Shown here: piece after piece, positions 32,092 to 40,508 of the stretch
How the letters are laid out: each line of letters begins with the position of its first letter
Position numbering within the stretch: position 1 is the stretch's first letter
Position numbers and translations under genes: made by a program
Origin: DASZFV01 sp035549075
GTDB lineage: Bacteria > Myxococcota_A > Polyangia > Fen-1088
Assembly (NCBI GenBank): GCA_035549075.1
Contig: DASZRT010000087.1
Coordinates: 3,128 to 67,127 of the forward strand
DNA: 64,000 nucleotides
Reading direction: 5' to 3'
The notes under the pieces: model-generated
Database searches by the model: none
What the model saw: only the letters and a program-made list of their open reading frames with translations
What the model was told of the DNA's origin: nothing

Positions 32092-33477
32092 TTGGATCCA
32101 GACGTCATCATCGTCGGCACGGGCCAGGCGGGCGTGCCGCTCGCGACCCGGCTCGCGTCGGCGGGCAAACGCGTCCTCATCTTGGAGCGCAGGGACGTGG
32201 GCGGGACGTGCGTCAACGTCGGATGTACGCCGACGAAGACGCTCGTCGCGAGCGCCCGAGCCGCGCACGTCGCGCGCACGGCCGACCGTCTGGGCGTTCG
32301 CGCGGGCGAGGTCACGATCGACTTCGCGGCCGTCATGGCGCGTAAGGACGCCATGGTGGCGCGCTGGCGCGCCGGCATCGAACGCCGCCTCGGAGCCGGC
32401 GGTGAGAACCTGCGGTTCGTGCGCGGGCACGCGCGCTTCGTCGCTCCGCGAACGCTCGAGGTCGACGGCGAGCGGCACACGGCGGCGCAGATCGTGATCA
32501 ACGTCGGCGCGCGATCGGCGCTGCCCGAAGTGCCGGGGCTCGGGGACGTCGGGGCGCTCGTGAGCTCGACGGCCCTCGGCTTGAAGGAGCTGCCGGCGCG
32601 GCTCCTGATCCTCGGCGCGGGCTACATCGCGTGCGAGCTGGGACAAGTCTTCCGGCGTCTCGGCGCCGAGGTGACCCTCGTCGGACGGTCGCCCCGCCTG
32701 CTGCCCCGCGAGGACGAAGTGATCTCCTCGGCGTTGGCGGACGTCTTTCGCGCCGAGGGCATCGGGCTCGAGCTCGGACGGCAGGTCGCGGCCGTCGCCC
32801 GCTCGCCGCTGGGCATGGGCGTCGAGGTGGCCCTCGCGGGAGGCCCGGGCGCCTCGACGCTGCGCGGATCACACCTGCTCGTCGCCACGGGGCGGACGCC
32901 CAACACGGCCGATCTGGGCTGCGAAGACGGGAACGTCGCGCTCGACGCGCAAGGGAAGGTGCTCGTCGACGAGCGTTACGAGACGTCGGAACCGGGCGTG
33001 TTCGCCGTCGGCGATTGCGTGCCGGGCCCGCAGTTCACGCACACGTCATGGGACGATCACCGCGTGCTGTTCGAGATCCTGTCGGGGCGAGTCGCGCGAA
33101 AGCGCACCGAGCGCCTCGTGCCCTACACCATCTTCACCGATCCCCAGGTGGCGGGCGTCGGCCTCTCCGAGGCGGAGGCGCGCCGTCGCGGCTTCGAGAT
33201 CGAGGTCGCCGTCATGCCGTTCGGAAACATCGCGCGCGCGATCGAGATCGACGAGACGGCGGGCGTCATCAAGATCGTGCTCGACGCGCGGACCGAGCGC
33301 GTGCTCGGCGCGTTCATCGTCGGCGCCGACGCCGGCGAGCTGATTCACGTCTTCAGCGTGCTCATGGGCGCGGGCGGCTCGGCGCGCGCGATCGTCGACG
33401 GCGAGCTCGCCCACCCCACGTTCGCCGAGGGGTTGCAGACGGCGCTCATGAAGCTCCCGCGCTACGCGTTGTCCTGA
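32092..33477 (+). CDS. Pyridine nucleotide-disulfide oxidoreductase (MerA/dihydrolipoamide dehydrogenase-like)
   Basis: A 461-residue flavoprotein. The FAD motif IIVGTGQAGVPLATRL and the redox disulfide GGTCVNVGCTPTK lie in the first 55 residues. A second NAD motif GAGYIACELGQVF lies near 180, a TGRTPNT loop near 265, the VFAVGDC FAD loop near 305, and the dimer-interface motif HPTFAEG near the end. The C-terminal Cys pair of mercuric reductase is absent, so substrate is not mercury by that route. The start is a TTG at 32092. It shares a transcript with the VOC gene. Confidence 0.85.
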   Translation: MDPDVIIVGTGQAGVPLATRLASAGKRVLILERRDVGGTCVNVGCTPTKTLVASARAAHVARTADRLGVRAGEVTIDFAAVMARKDAMVARWRAGIERRLGAGGENLRFVRGHARFVAPRTLEVDGERHTAAQIVINVGARSALPEVPGLGDVGALVSSTALGLKELPARLLILGAGYIACELGQVFRRLGAEVTLVGRSPRLLPREDEVISSALADVFRAEGIGLELGRQVAAVARSPLGMGVEVALAGGPGASTLRGSHLLVATGRTPNTADLGCEDGNVALDAQGKVLVDERYETSEPGVFAVGDCVPGPQFTHTSWDDHRVLFEILSGRVARKRTERLVPYTIFTDPQVAGVGLSEAEARRRGFEIEVAVMPFGNIARAIEIDETAGVIKIVLDARTERVLGAFIVGADAGELIHVFSVLMGAGGSARAIVDGELAHPTFAEGLQTALMKLPRYALS

Positions 33478-33531
33478 CCTCGGGTCACGGCCTCACCGAA
33501 CCATGCGGCTGCTCGCGCCACTGGCCAACCG

Positions 33532-34317
33532 ATGAACGACGAAGCGGGCGCCGTGTTGCGCCTCGACGCCGTCAGCAAGCGCTTCGGCGATGCCGTGGCG
33601 CTCGCCGAAACGAGCCTCGACGTGCCGTCGGCGCACACGACCGTCCTGCTGGGCCCGAGCGGCTGCGGCAAGACGACGGCCCTTCGCCTCATGCTCGGCC
33701 TCGTGCGCCCTGACTCGGGACGCGTGTTGTTTCGAGGGCGTCCGCTCGGCCAGCTCGGTGACGAGGAGCTTCGGCAAGCGCGCACGAAGATGGGTTACGT
33801 CGTACAGGAGGGCGGCCTGTTTCCGCACCTCACGGCGCTCGACAACGTGCGGCTGATGGCGCGGCAGCTCGGCTGGGCCGCCCCGCGCCTCGCCGCGCGC
33901 GTCGCCGAGCTCGCCGAGCTCGTGCGGCTCCCGCCCGACGCCCTCGCTCGCTTCCCTCACGAGCTGTCGGGCGGCCAAAAGCAGAGAGTCGCGCTGATGC
34001 GCGCGTTGATGCTCGATCCCGAGCTGCTGTTCCTCGACGAGCCGCTCGGCGCGCTCGATCCGCTCGTGCGCGCCGACCTTCAAGACGATCTCGCGGCGAT
34101 CTTCCGCCGGCTCGGAAAGTCCGTCGTGCTCGTGACGCACGACCTGGCCGAGGCGGCGCTCTTCGGTCACGTCCTCGTGCTCATGCAAGCGGGGCGCGTC
34201 GTGCAGCGCGGCGCGCTCGACGACCTGGTCGCGCGGCCGGCCTCGCCTTTCGTGACCCGGTTCATCGCGGCGCAACGACGCTTCGACCCCGAGGCGGACG
34301 CCGAGGCGAAGGCGTGA
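33532..34317 (+). CDS. ABC transporter ATPase, osmoprotectant (OpuC/ProV) type
   Basis: A 261-residue ATPase. Walker A is GPSGCGKTT, the signature is LSGGQKQRVAL and Walker B is LLFLDEPLGALDP. A short C-terminal tail ends with DADAEAKA-like residues and no CBS domain, unlike many OpuCA proteins. It overlaps the downstream binding-protein/permease gene by 4 bases. The partner places it in the glycine betaine/choline/carnitine family. The start ATG is at 33532. Confidence 0.85.
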   Translation: MNDEAGAVLRLDAVSKRFGDAVALAETSLDVPSAHTTVLLGPSGCGKTTALRLMLGLVRPDSGRVLFRGRPLGQLGDEELRQARTKMGYVVQEGGLFPHLTALDNVRLMARQLGWAAPRLAARVAELAELVRLPPDALARFPHELSGGQKQRVALMRALMLDPELLFLDEPLGALDPLVRADLQDDLAAIFRRLGKSVVLVTHDLAEAALFGHVLVLMQAGRVVQRGALDDLVARPASPFVTRFIAAQRRFDPEADAEAKA

Positions 34318-35807
34318 GGGTCGCGCTCGCGTGCGTCGTCGTTCTATCTCTCGCGGCGTCGGGCGAGGCGCGCGCCGCGGAGGCGAAGGCCATCAGGATC
34401 GCCTCGAAGTCCTTCACGGAGTCGGTGATCCTCGGCGAGATCGCGGCGCAGCTCGAGCGCGCCGCGGGGTTCGAGGTCGAGCACCGCGTGGGCTTGGGCG
34501 GCTCGCGCCTCGTGTGGGACGCCCTCGTGAAGGGTTCGATCGACGTCTACCCGGAGTACACGGGGACGCTCATCGACGAGCTCCTGCCGTCGTCGTCGAC
34601 GGGCCTCGCCGAAGCGCTCGCCGCGCGCGGCCTCGGGATGACGGCGCCGCTCGGTTTCAACAACACCTACGCGATCGGCCTGCGGTCCGCGCGCGCCCAC
34701 GCGCTCGGCGTCGCGCGCCTCTCGGACCTGCGCGCCCATCCGGAGCTCACGCTCGGCTTCAGCAACGAGTTCATGAGCCGCCGCGATGGTTGGCCCGCGC
34801 TGCAGCGGCGCTACGAGCTCCCGCAGACGAAGGTCGAGGGTCTGGACCACGACCTCGCGTATCGGGCGGTCGGCAGCGGCGCCATCGACGTGACCGACCT
34901 CTACACGACCGACGCCGAGATCCGGCAGTACGGCCTGCTCCCGCTCGCGGACGACCTGCGGTTCTTCGAGCGCTACGACGCCGTCCTGCTCTACCGACTC
35001 GACCTCGAGTCGCGCGTCGGGCCTGGCGCAATCGCGGCGCTGCGGCGCCTCGAGGGTCGATTCGACGAGGCCCAGATGGTGGCGCTCAACGCGCGCGCCA
35101 AGCTGGATCGTGTTCCGCAGGCCGACGTCGCGGCCGACTTTTTGCGCGCGACCTTCGGCGTCGTCGCGGCGCCTTCGCCGACGAACACGGCGCGAACGAT
35201 CCTCGCGCGCCTCGCCGAGCATCTCTTGCTCGTGGGCGCCTCGCTGCTCGCGGCGATCTCGTTCGCGATCCCTCTGGGGATCATCGCCGCCAGACGTCGT
35301 CGAGTTGGGCAGGTCGTGCTCGCCGTCGTGGGCGTCGTCCAGACGATGCCCACGCTCGCGCTGCTCGTGTTCATGATTCCGCTGTTCGGCATCGGGACGG
35401 TCCCGGCGATCGTCGCGCTGTTTCTCTATGGCTTGTTGCCCATCGTGAGGAACACCCACGCCGGCCTCACCGGCATCCCGAGCGCGCTCGTCGAATCGGC
35501 CGAGGCGCTCGGTCTGTCGTCCGGCGCGCGGCTGCGCCTCGTCGAGCTCCCGCTCGCGAGCCCGCTGATCCTCGCGGGCATCAAGAGCGCCGCCGTCATC
35601 AACGTCGGGACGGCGACCCTCGGCGCGCTCATCGGCGCCGGAGGCCTGGGACAGCTCATCTTCACGGGGATCCGCCTCGACGACGTGCGCTTGATCCTGC
35701 AGGGGGCCATCCCCGCGTCGCTCCTCGCGCTCGCCGTGCAGGGCCTGTTCGAGCTCGTCGAGCGCGCCGTCGTGCCACGCGGATTGCGCGGGCGCTCGAT
35801 GCGGTGA
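34314..35807 (+). CDS. Fused substrate-binding protein and permease of an osmoprotectant-type ABC importer
   Basis: A 497-residue protein. A signal peptide (residues 1-22) is followed by an OpuAC-type binding domain at about 25-285: IRIASKSFTESVILGEIAA, GGSRLVWDALVKGSIDVYPEYTGT and GFNNTYAIGLR. A permease domain at about 295-490 with five or six membrane segments includes the ATPase-contact EALGLSSGARLRLVELPLASPLILAGIK. The order is binding domain first, the reverse of the usual permease-binding fusion in this class. Ligands could be betaine, choline, carnitine or ergothioneine. The start is GTG 34314 overlapping the ATPase stop. Confidence 0.88.
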   Translation: MRVALACVVVLSLAASGEARAAEAKAIRIASKSFTESVILGEIAAQLERAAGFEVEHRVGLGGSRLVWDALVKGSIDVYPEYTGTLIDELLPSSSTGLAEALAARGLGMTAPLGFNNTYAIGLRSARAHALGVARLSDLRAHPELTLGFSNEFMSRRDGWPALQRRYELPQTKVEGLDHDLAYRAVGSGAIDVTDLYTTDAEIRQYGLLPLADDLRFFERYDAVLLYRLDLESRVGPGAIAALRRLEGRFDEAQMVALNARAKLDRVPQADVAADFLRATFGVVAAPSPTNTARTILARLAEHLLLVGASLLAAISFAIPLGIIAARRRRVGQVVLAVVGVVQTMPTLALLVFMIPLFGIGTVPAIVALFLYGLLPIVRNTHAGLTGIPSALVESAEALGLSSGARLRLVELPLASPLILAGIKSAAVINVGTATLGALIGAGGLGQLIFTGIRLDDVRLILQGAIPASLLALAVQGLFELVERAVVPRGLRGRSMR

Positions 35808-35853
35808 AGGCTGCATCTGCGCGCGACAGGATCGGCGCTGACGACACCATCAA

Positions 35854-35887
35854 CCGTGAGCTCGTCTGACGAGTGACGAGCTCACGG
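35854..35887. terminator. Terminator between convergent genes
   Basis: A perfect 13-base-pair stem (arm CCGTGAGCTCGTC, 35854-35866, with 35875-35887) around an 8-base loop lies between the importer gene and the convergent small membrane protein gene, overlapping the latter's stop codon. Confidence 0.6.
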
Positions 35888-36040
35888 GCGCGCGGGCGAG
35901 AACACGCCGAGCCGCGACGCGATCACGAACGCGACCAAGAGAGCGAACGCGGCCACCACGAAACCGAGCAGGCGCCGGATCATGGACCGCAGCTCTTTGG
36001 AGTGGTCGCTCGCTACGTCTTTTTGCTCGTCCTCTTGCAC
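35882..36040 (-). CDS. Small single-span membrane protein
   Basis: A 52-residue protein from a GTG at 36040. An in-frame TGA lies 5 codons upstream, which fixes the start. An acidic cytoplasmic N-terminus (QEDEQKDVASDHSKEL) precedes a basic patch SMIRRLLG and one hydrophobic span FVVAAFALLVAFVIAS. Codon use fits its neighbours. Function unknown; a small membrane regulator is possible. Confidence 0.5.
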   Translation of the reverse strand: MQEDEQKDVASDHSKELRSMIRRLLGFVVAAFALLVAFVIASRLGVFSPARP

Positions 36041-36115
36041 GCGGTGGCGACCATATCACCGGCACGCGCGCAGCTCCGGCGCGATCGATGCCTCACGGCC
36101 CGCGTGACGACGGAC

Positions 36116-36700
36116 TCAAGCGAAGCTCCGGACGACGGAGAACGCGCGGTCCAGGCAGACGCGAATGTCGGGCTTGCCCCGAGAGTCGGTCCATTCGTCG
36201 ATGCCGCAGGTAAACGCCGCGAGCGCGGCGGCGACCGTGACTCGGGCCGTGAGGTCCCGACCGGGCGCATTGGGCAATCGCTTCGCCAGGACTTTGGCGA
36301 GCTCTCGCTCCCAGATTGAGCGCTTTTCGAAGCTCTTCCCGAGGAGGGCGGGCGTCGCCTTCGCGAGCCGGGTCATCGCGAGCGCCCACTTGGGGTTCTC
36401 GTCGTAGTACTTCAGGAGCGACCGCAGCGTCTCGCAAACGCTCTCGAACGGCGCCTCGGTCCTGGGCCGCGCCTCCAGCTCACGGACCAGCTCGTCCGTC
36501 AGCTCCTCGTACCAGGCGAACACCAAGTCTTCCTTGGTTGCGAAGTGGCGGAAGAGCGTGCGTTTGGACACCGCTAGCGGACCGACGATGTCGTCGATGG
36601 TCGTCTCCTCGAAGCCTTTCTGAGTGAAGAGCTGGATGGCTTGCCGCGACAGCTCGCTCTTCAGCTGGCGCTTCCGCTTCTCGCGCAGTCCTTCTTTCAT
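36116..36700 (-). CDS. TetR family repressor
   Basis: A 194-residue protein. The helix-turn-helix is in the first 60 residues (LSRQAIQLFTQKGFEETTIDDIV and AVSKRTLFRHFATKEDLVFAW). The C-terminus is the usual helical ligand pocket. It is divergent from an SDR gene, with two operators and the SDR promoter between them, so it most likely represses the SDR/membrane protein operon and itself. The start ATG is at 36700. Confidence 0.88.
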   Translation of the reverse strand: MKEGLREKRKRQLKSELSRQAIQLFTQKGFEETTIDDIVGPLAVSKRTLFRHFATKEDLVFAWYEELTDELVRELEARPRTEAPFESVCETLRSLLKYYDENPKWALAMTRLAKATPALLGKSFEKRSIWERELAKVLAKRLPNAPGRDLTARVTVAAALAAFTCGIDEWTDSRGKPDIRVCLDRAFSVVRSFA

Positions 36701-36737
36701 GCCCTTGACGATAGGCCAGTGGCGTCAGGTGTCAATG

Positions 36738-36775
36738 TGTCACCTATTGACAAGTGTCACTTGGTGACATATTGT
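36738..36775 (+). promoter_or_regulatory. SDR promoter with two embedded TetR operators
   Basis: TTGACA (36747-36752), a 17-base spacer and TATTGT (36770-36775) form a sigma-70-type promoter. Inverted repeats TGTCACCTATTGACA (36738-36752) and TGTCACTTGGTGACA (36755-36769) overlap the -35 and fill the spacer exactly. Binding there would block RNA polymerase. The second repeat has perfect 6-base arms. Confidence 0.75.
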
Positions 36776-36793
36776 GGTCTTCAGGAGGTCGTC

Positions 36794-37705
36794 ATGAAAA
36801 AGAACGTACTGATCACGGGTGGCGCATCGGGGCTGGGCCGGGAGGCCGTCCGTCTCTTCGCGGAGCGCGGATATCATGTCTTCGCGGGAGTCCGGCGCGC
36901 CGAGGACGCCGACAAGGTCGCGCGCCTTCACGGCAGCGTCACGCCGGTGCTGCTGGACGTCGCGGATCCGCAGCAGGTCGCAGAGGCCGCTGAGCAAGTG
37001 GACCGCGCCTGCGGGCCGGATGGCCTGGCGGTCCTCATCAACGCTGCGGGGAGCATCCTCTACGGGCCCATCGAGCACACCAGCCGGGCCGAGGCCGCGT
37101 CGCTCTTCGAGGTTCTCACCTTCGGGCCGTTCGAGCTGTCGAACCGCATGCTGCCGGCGCTCAAGCGCTTCTCGAACCGCGGGGCGGGACGGGCCAAGGT
37201 GCTCAACGTGATCTCTTGGGCATCCTTCGACGCAAACCCCTTCGTCGGCTTCTACGCGGCCGCGAAGGCCGCGTTGCTGCGCCTCACTCAAGCCCAGAAC
37301 CTCGAGCTGGCGCAGTTCGACGTCGACGCCGTCGCCGTGGTACCGGGGATGATGAAGACGCCCTTCGTCGCGAAGGCAGAGGGCCAGATCGAGCAAGTGT
37401 TGGAGCACCTCGCTCCCCAGGGGCGCGACGACTACGGCGCGGGATTGGCGCACATGGCGTCAATGAGCCGTGGCGCCGGTCAGAACCCGCTGGCGGCTTC
37501 GCCAGAAAAAGTCGCGCGCCAGCTGCTCGCCATCGCCGAGAAACGGCGCGCCAAGCACCAGTACAACCTGGGCTTCGACACGGCGTTGGTTCGCTTCCTG
37601 AACTTCGTTCTTCCCTCCTGGGTGCTGAAGGCCGCGAAGACGGCGCTGTTCGGACTGAATCGTCGGACTGAACGAAGGCTCTTCGCGGCCCCGGCGGCCC
37701 CTTGA
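36794..37705 (+). CDS. Short-chain dehydrogenase/reductase (SDR)
   Basis: A 303-residue SDR. The Rossmann motif TGGASGLGREAVRLF (TGxxxGxG) is at residues 8-22, the NAA-like INAAG at about 95, and the active site S..Y-x3-K in ISWASFDANPFVGFYAAAKAAL. It oxidises or reduces a hydroxyl or carbonyl group with NAD(P)H. The ATG at 36794 follows AGGAGG and lies beyond the embedded-operator promoter. The next gene (membrane protein) starts 26 bases after its stop and is probably co-expressed. Confidence 0.9.
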   Translation: MKKNVLITGGASGLGREAVRLFAERGYHVFAGVRRAEDADKVARLHGSVTPVLLDVADPQQVAEAAEQVDRACGPDGLAVLINAAGSILYGPIEHTSRAEAASLFEVLTFGPFELSNRMLPALKRFSNRGAGRAKVLNVISWASFDANPFVGFYAAAKAALLRLTQAQNLELAQFDVDAVAVVPGMMKTPFVAKAEGQIEQVLEHLAPQGRDDYGAGLAHMASMSRGAGQNPLAASPEKVARQLLAIAEKRRAKHQYNLGFDTALVRFLNFVLPSWVLKAAKTALFGLNRRTERRLFAAPAAP

Positions 37706-37731
37706 ACCCTCACCCGAGAGAGGAGATCGCA

Positions 37732-38172
37732 GTGAAAGCAGTAGGGTTGGTTCTAACGCTCGTCAGCCTGACCGCGTCTATCTACTACTTCGTTGCGGGA
37801 GTGATCGGCCCCGAACGAATGGTTGTCTACGGCAGAGCCAACGTTCCCGTGTGGGGCATACGGACCTGGGCGGTTCTCTTGGGCGTCGGCGGGATCCTCC
37901 TCTTGTTTCCGTCCACGTTCAGGGTGGCGACCGTCTTGATGGTGATGAACTCGATCTTCACGATCGCTTGCTTCGTGATCGCGAAGGATTGGAGAGGAGG
38001 GCTGACAGAGCTCGTCTTTCTCCAGATCCCCGTGTTCTTGTATTGCGCCGGCTACCCCCTCGCGCTGGAGAAGGTCAGGGATCTCTTCTCGAGTCGATTC
38101 ACGTCGCAGGTGGCGGCGAGATCGATCGAGACTGACGGAAGGCGCGTAGGGCCTAGGCCCAAAGGATTCTGA
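37732..38172 (+). CDS. Four-helix membrane protein of unknown function
   Basis: A 146-residue membrane protein, with hydrophobic segments near residues 4, 40, 60 and 95. The GTG at 37732 with GAGAGGAG upstream is the likely start. It follows the SDR gene and probably shares the TetR-controlled operon. No catalytic motif is visible; I do not recognise the family. The 3' end overlaps the convergent PIN toxin gene by 20 bases. Confidence 0.65.
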   Translation: MKAVGLVLTLVSLTASIYYFVAGVIGPERMVVYGRANVPVWGIRTWAVLLGVGGILLLFPSTFRVATVLMVMNSIFTIACFVIAKDWRGGLTELVFLQIPVFLYCAGYPLALEKVRDLFSSRFTSQVAARSIETDGRRVGPRPKGF

Positions 38173-38527
38173 CGCCTGGAAACACGCGGCGGAGCCGTTC
38201 GAGATCGTGCAGGTCGCTCGAGTAGATGATGTCGCCGCGGGACGCGGCGGAAGCCACGACGATGGCGTCAACGAGGGTCGCTCCAGGTACCGTTCCCATG
38301 GCCTCACCAGCGATCTGCGCCAGGCGGAGCGTCAGCGGTTCCACATCGACCGAATCGAGGATGGCCTTCCGGATGTCCGTGGGTCCGCGCCACCACTCGG
38401 CGACGACATCGGCGGGAACGGTGATCGGCTGGTCCCGCTCCCGCGCGCGTTCGAGGACCTGGCGCATCCGGAGCTTACGTCGCTCGAGAGCGATCAAGGC
38501 ACCCGTGTCGAAGGTCAGCCCCGTCAT
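38153..38527 (-). CDS. vapC: PIN domain toxin, VapC-like
   Basis: A 124-residue PIN-domain ribonuclease. The conserved acids are visible: D7 in LTFDTGALIALE, E44 in VVAEWWRG, D87 in LVDAIVVASA and D105 near SSDLHDLERL. It would cleave RNA when released from its antitoxin. It overlaps the antitoxin gene upstream by 4 bases (both reverse strand), the standard VapBC arrangement. The start ATG is at 38527. Confidence 0.85.
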   Translation of the reverse strand: MTGLTFDTGALIALERRKLRMRQVLERARERDQPITVPADVVAEWWRGPTDIRKAILDSVDVEPLTLRLAQIAGEAMGTVPGATLVDAIVVASAASRGDIIYSSDLHDLERLRRVFPGVRILWA

Positions 38528-38805
38528 GCAGCCCGCGCTCGTGACGCCTTCTTCGTATTCGCGGCATGTCCAGCCTGCTCCGCGTCGATCGCGCCCGCGG
38601 CGTCGGCCGTCAGGGTCGGGCCACCCAGCAGGTCAATCAGGCGCGTGCGGGCGGCGCGCTGCCGAATCAATCGAGCGGCCTCCGAAAATGCGGCGGATAG
38701 ATTGCCGCGATAGGACTCGCGCGCTCGACGCTTCAGGACTGCCAGGTCGGCCTTGTCGATGGAGATGCTGACCTTGACCGTCTTACCCGATCGCCTGGTC
38801 GCCAT
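38524..38805 (-). CDS. Antitoxin partner of the PIN toxin
   Basis: A 93-residue protein with an N-terminal ribbon-helix-helix-like segment KTVKVSISIDKADLAVLKRRARESY followed by a long helical tail (NLSAAFSEAARLIRQRAARTRLI). This suits a VapB-type DNA-binding antitoxin. The start is the ATG at 38805; an upstream extension is unlikely. A palindrome lies just upstream. Family assignment is by position and fold pattern rather than a clear motif. Confidence 0.7.
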   Translation of the reverse strand: MATRRSGKTVKVSISIDKADLAVLKRRARESYRGNLSAAFSEAARLIRQRAARTRLIDLLGGPTLTADAAGAIDAEQAGHAANTKKASRARAA

Positions 38806-38810
38806 GGTCC

Positions 38811-38820
38811 TACCATGGTA
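38811..38820 (-). promoter_or_regulatory. Palindrome upstream of the antitoxin gene
   Basis: TACCATGGTA is a perfect 10-base palindrome ending 6 bases before the antitoxin start codon, and CCATGG recurs over the start itself at 38802-38807. It is a candidate autoregulatory operator. Confidence 0.4.
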
Positions 38821-38885
38821 GTACACGCCGCGCGTCGTGGCGACTCGCGCGCTCCCCATCTGGGCCGGTCGTGATAAGGAGACGC

Positions 38886-39765
38886 GTGGTCGTCGCTGAC
38901 CTCATCGCCACGTTCTCCGAGAAGATCCGCCAGCGCGGGGTGACTTACTTCGTGTCCGACACGGTTCGGATTCGCGAGAGCACGCCCGCCCTGATTCGCG
39001 CGTCCGTGCGCGGGAGCGGTCGTCGCGCCCGAGCTGCCGCCGAAGCACGAGGAGACGATCCTTTGCGAGCTCGAGGCGCCGCAGCGCTCCCTCTACAACG
39101 AGCTGCGCGACCACTACCGGGCGAGCCTGCTCGGCAAGCTCAAGAACGGCCCCGCGTCGCTCGGCAAGTCGAAGATCCTCGTGCTCGAAGCGCTGCTGCG
39201 TCTGCGACAGGCTTCGTGTCACCCCGGACTCATTGACAAGCGCCGCGCGCGCGAGGCCTCCGCGAAGCTCGACGTCTTGCTCCCGCGCCTCGACGAGGTG
39301 CGCGCCGAGGGGCACAAGGCGCTCGTCTTCTCGCAGTTCACGAGCTTTCTGGCGATCCTCCGCGCGCGCCTCGACGCCGCAAAAATTCCGTACCAGTACC
39401 TGGACGGCGACGTCGAGGATCGCGCAGCACGCGTCGTCCGCCTCCAGGAAGATCCGGACCAGTCGCTCTTCCTCATCAGCCTGCAGGCCGGCGGCGTCGG
39501 CCTGAACCTCACCGCCGCCGACTACGTCTTCATCCTCGACCCGTGATGGAACCCAGCCGTCGAAGCGCAGGCCGTCGATCGCGCTCACCGCATCGGCCAG
39601 AGCAAGCGCGTCTTCGTCTACCGCCTTCTCTGCCGCGATACCGTCGAGGAGAAGGTCGCCGCGCTCCAGGAGGCAAAGCGCGGCCTCGCCGAATCGATCA
39701 TCAACGCCTCGCAGAGCCTCGTGCGGGACCTCGACCGTGAGACCCTCGAGATGCTGCTCTCGTGA
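38886..39765 (+). pseudogene. SNF2-family helicase pseudogene (internal deletion, frameshift and stop)
   Basis: The first about 45 codons from the GTG at 38886 (VVADLIATFSEKIRQRGVTYFV) match the N-terminus of a SWIM/SNF2 helicase. The frame then jumps at about 39015 straight into the C-terminal helicase domain (ELPPKHEETILCELEAPQRS), so most of the ATPase domain is missing. In the helicase motif that normally reads DPWWNP the sequence is DP-stop-WNP: the TGG codon is TGA at 39544. After it the frame still reads AVEAQAVDRAHRIGQSKRVFVYRLL and ends at 39765. Two intact helicase motifs remain, so the gene decayed recently. There is no functional product. Confidence 0.85.
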
Positions 39766-39836
39766 TTTCAGGCCTCCGCGCCTCGAGTCGGAGGCGCCGG
39801 TTTACGATCGCGTCGGCAAGATCATTCAGGATTCTG

Positions 39837-39911
39837 CGACCCCAGCGGGATTCGAACCCGCGTTCTTGCCTTGAAAGGGCAACGTCCTAGGCCGGGCTAG
39901 ACGATGGGGTC
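39837..39911 (-). tRNA. tRNA-Glu (anticodon TTC)
   Basis: A complete cloverleaf: 7-base acceptor stem GACCCCA paired with TGGGGTC, a D-arm from CGTCTAG, an anticodon stem TTGCC/GGCAA with loop CTTTCAA and anticodon TTC, and a T-arm GCGGGTTCGAATCCCGC. CCA is not encoded. The rest of the 326-base space between 39766 and 40091 shows no gene. Confidence 0.95.
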
Positions 39912-40036
39912 CCGGTGAAGGGGGCTCAGTCTATGGATCGAGATCGAAAGCGCAAGCCTTCGACGCATGGCGCGTGGATTGCTCCGTTTTCGAGCATGAC
40001 CTTCATGCGGTCGGCTGCCGGACGGGCGCGGAGCGC

Positions 40037-40064
40037 TTGCGCGGATCTCCTGTCGGTCTATACT
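40037..40064 (+). promoter_or_regulatory. Sigma-70-type promoter of the coiled-coil gene
   Basis: TTGCGC (40037-40042), a 16-base spacer and TATACT (40059-40064) precede the ATG at 40092 by about 20 bases from the predicted start. The -10 has five of six consensus bases. Confidence 0.5.
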
Positions 40065-40091
40065 GAACAAGTTATCAGGTCCTGGTGAACC

Positions 40092-40502
40092 ATGGGCAAG
40101 ACGCTTTCACTGCTCGCTCGGCTACCTCGGCTCGAGGCCGACGGCGTCACGCACCGTCGGGATTGCGAGTGCGTTCGGTGCGACGCGGGCTATCGGCCGA
40201 CGGAGCGGGAACGGACGGAGGCGCGGCGGCGCCTGGGGCTCAAGCGGGCGCGGGAGCAGGCGGAGCGCGATCTCGCGCGCAGAGAGGAACGACAGCGGAT
40301 GCAGCAGGCGATGGTGGACTTGTTCGTCGACGGGCAGGTGAAGGCGGCGAACGATCAGGTGCAGGCTTTGCGCGAAGCGCGCGCGCGTGCGGACGACGAC
40401 CAGCGGCTCGCTCAGCTGTGGGAGCTTCGCCGCGCAGGGTATTCGCTGCGCGACGCGATCGAGGAGATCGAGCGCCGCGCGGCGCTCTCCTCGACGGGGT
40501 GA
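40092..40502 (+). CDS. Small coiled-coil protein with a CxxC pair
   Basis: A 136-residue protein. The N-terminal region has CECVRC, a CxxC pair that could bind metal. A long charged helix follows from about residue 45 (RTEARRRLGLKRAREQAERDL...), rich in Arg, Glu and Gln, probably a coiled coil. No known domain was recognised. It lies between tRNA-Glu and tRNA-Lys (both opposite strand), has its own promoter, and ends 6 bases before the tRNA-Lys gene. Confidence 0.65.
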   Translation: MGKTLSLLARLPRLEADGVTHRRDCECVRCDAGYRPTERERTEARRRLGLKRAREQAERDLARREERQRMQQAMVDLFVDGQVKAANDQVQALREARARADDDQRLAQLWELRRAGYSLRDAIEEIERRAALSSTG

Positions 40503-40508
40503 CGAAAG

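Noticed and set aside
32092..33477. Mercuric reductase
   Set aside because: The redox disulfide and FAD/NAD motifs fit the family, but the C-terminal vicinal Cys pair and N-terminal HMA domain of MerA are absent and no mer genes are nearby.
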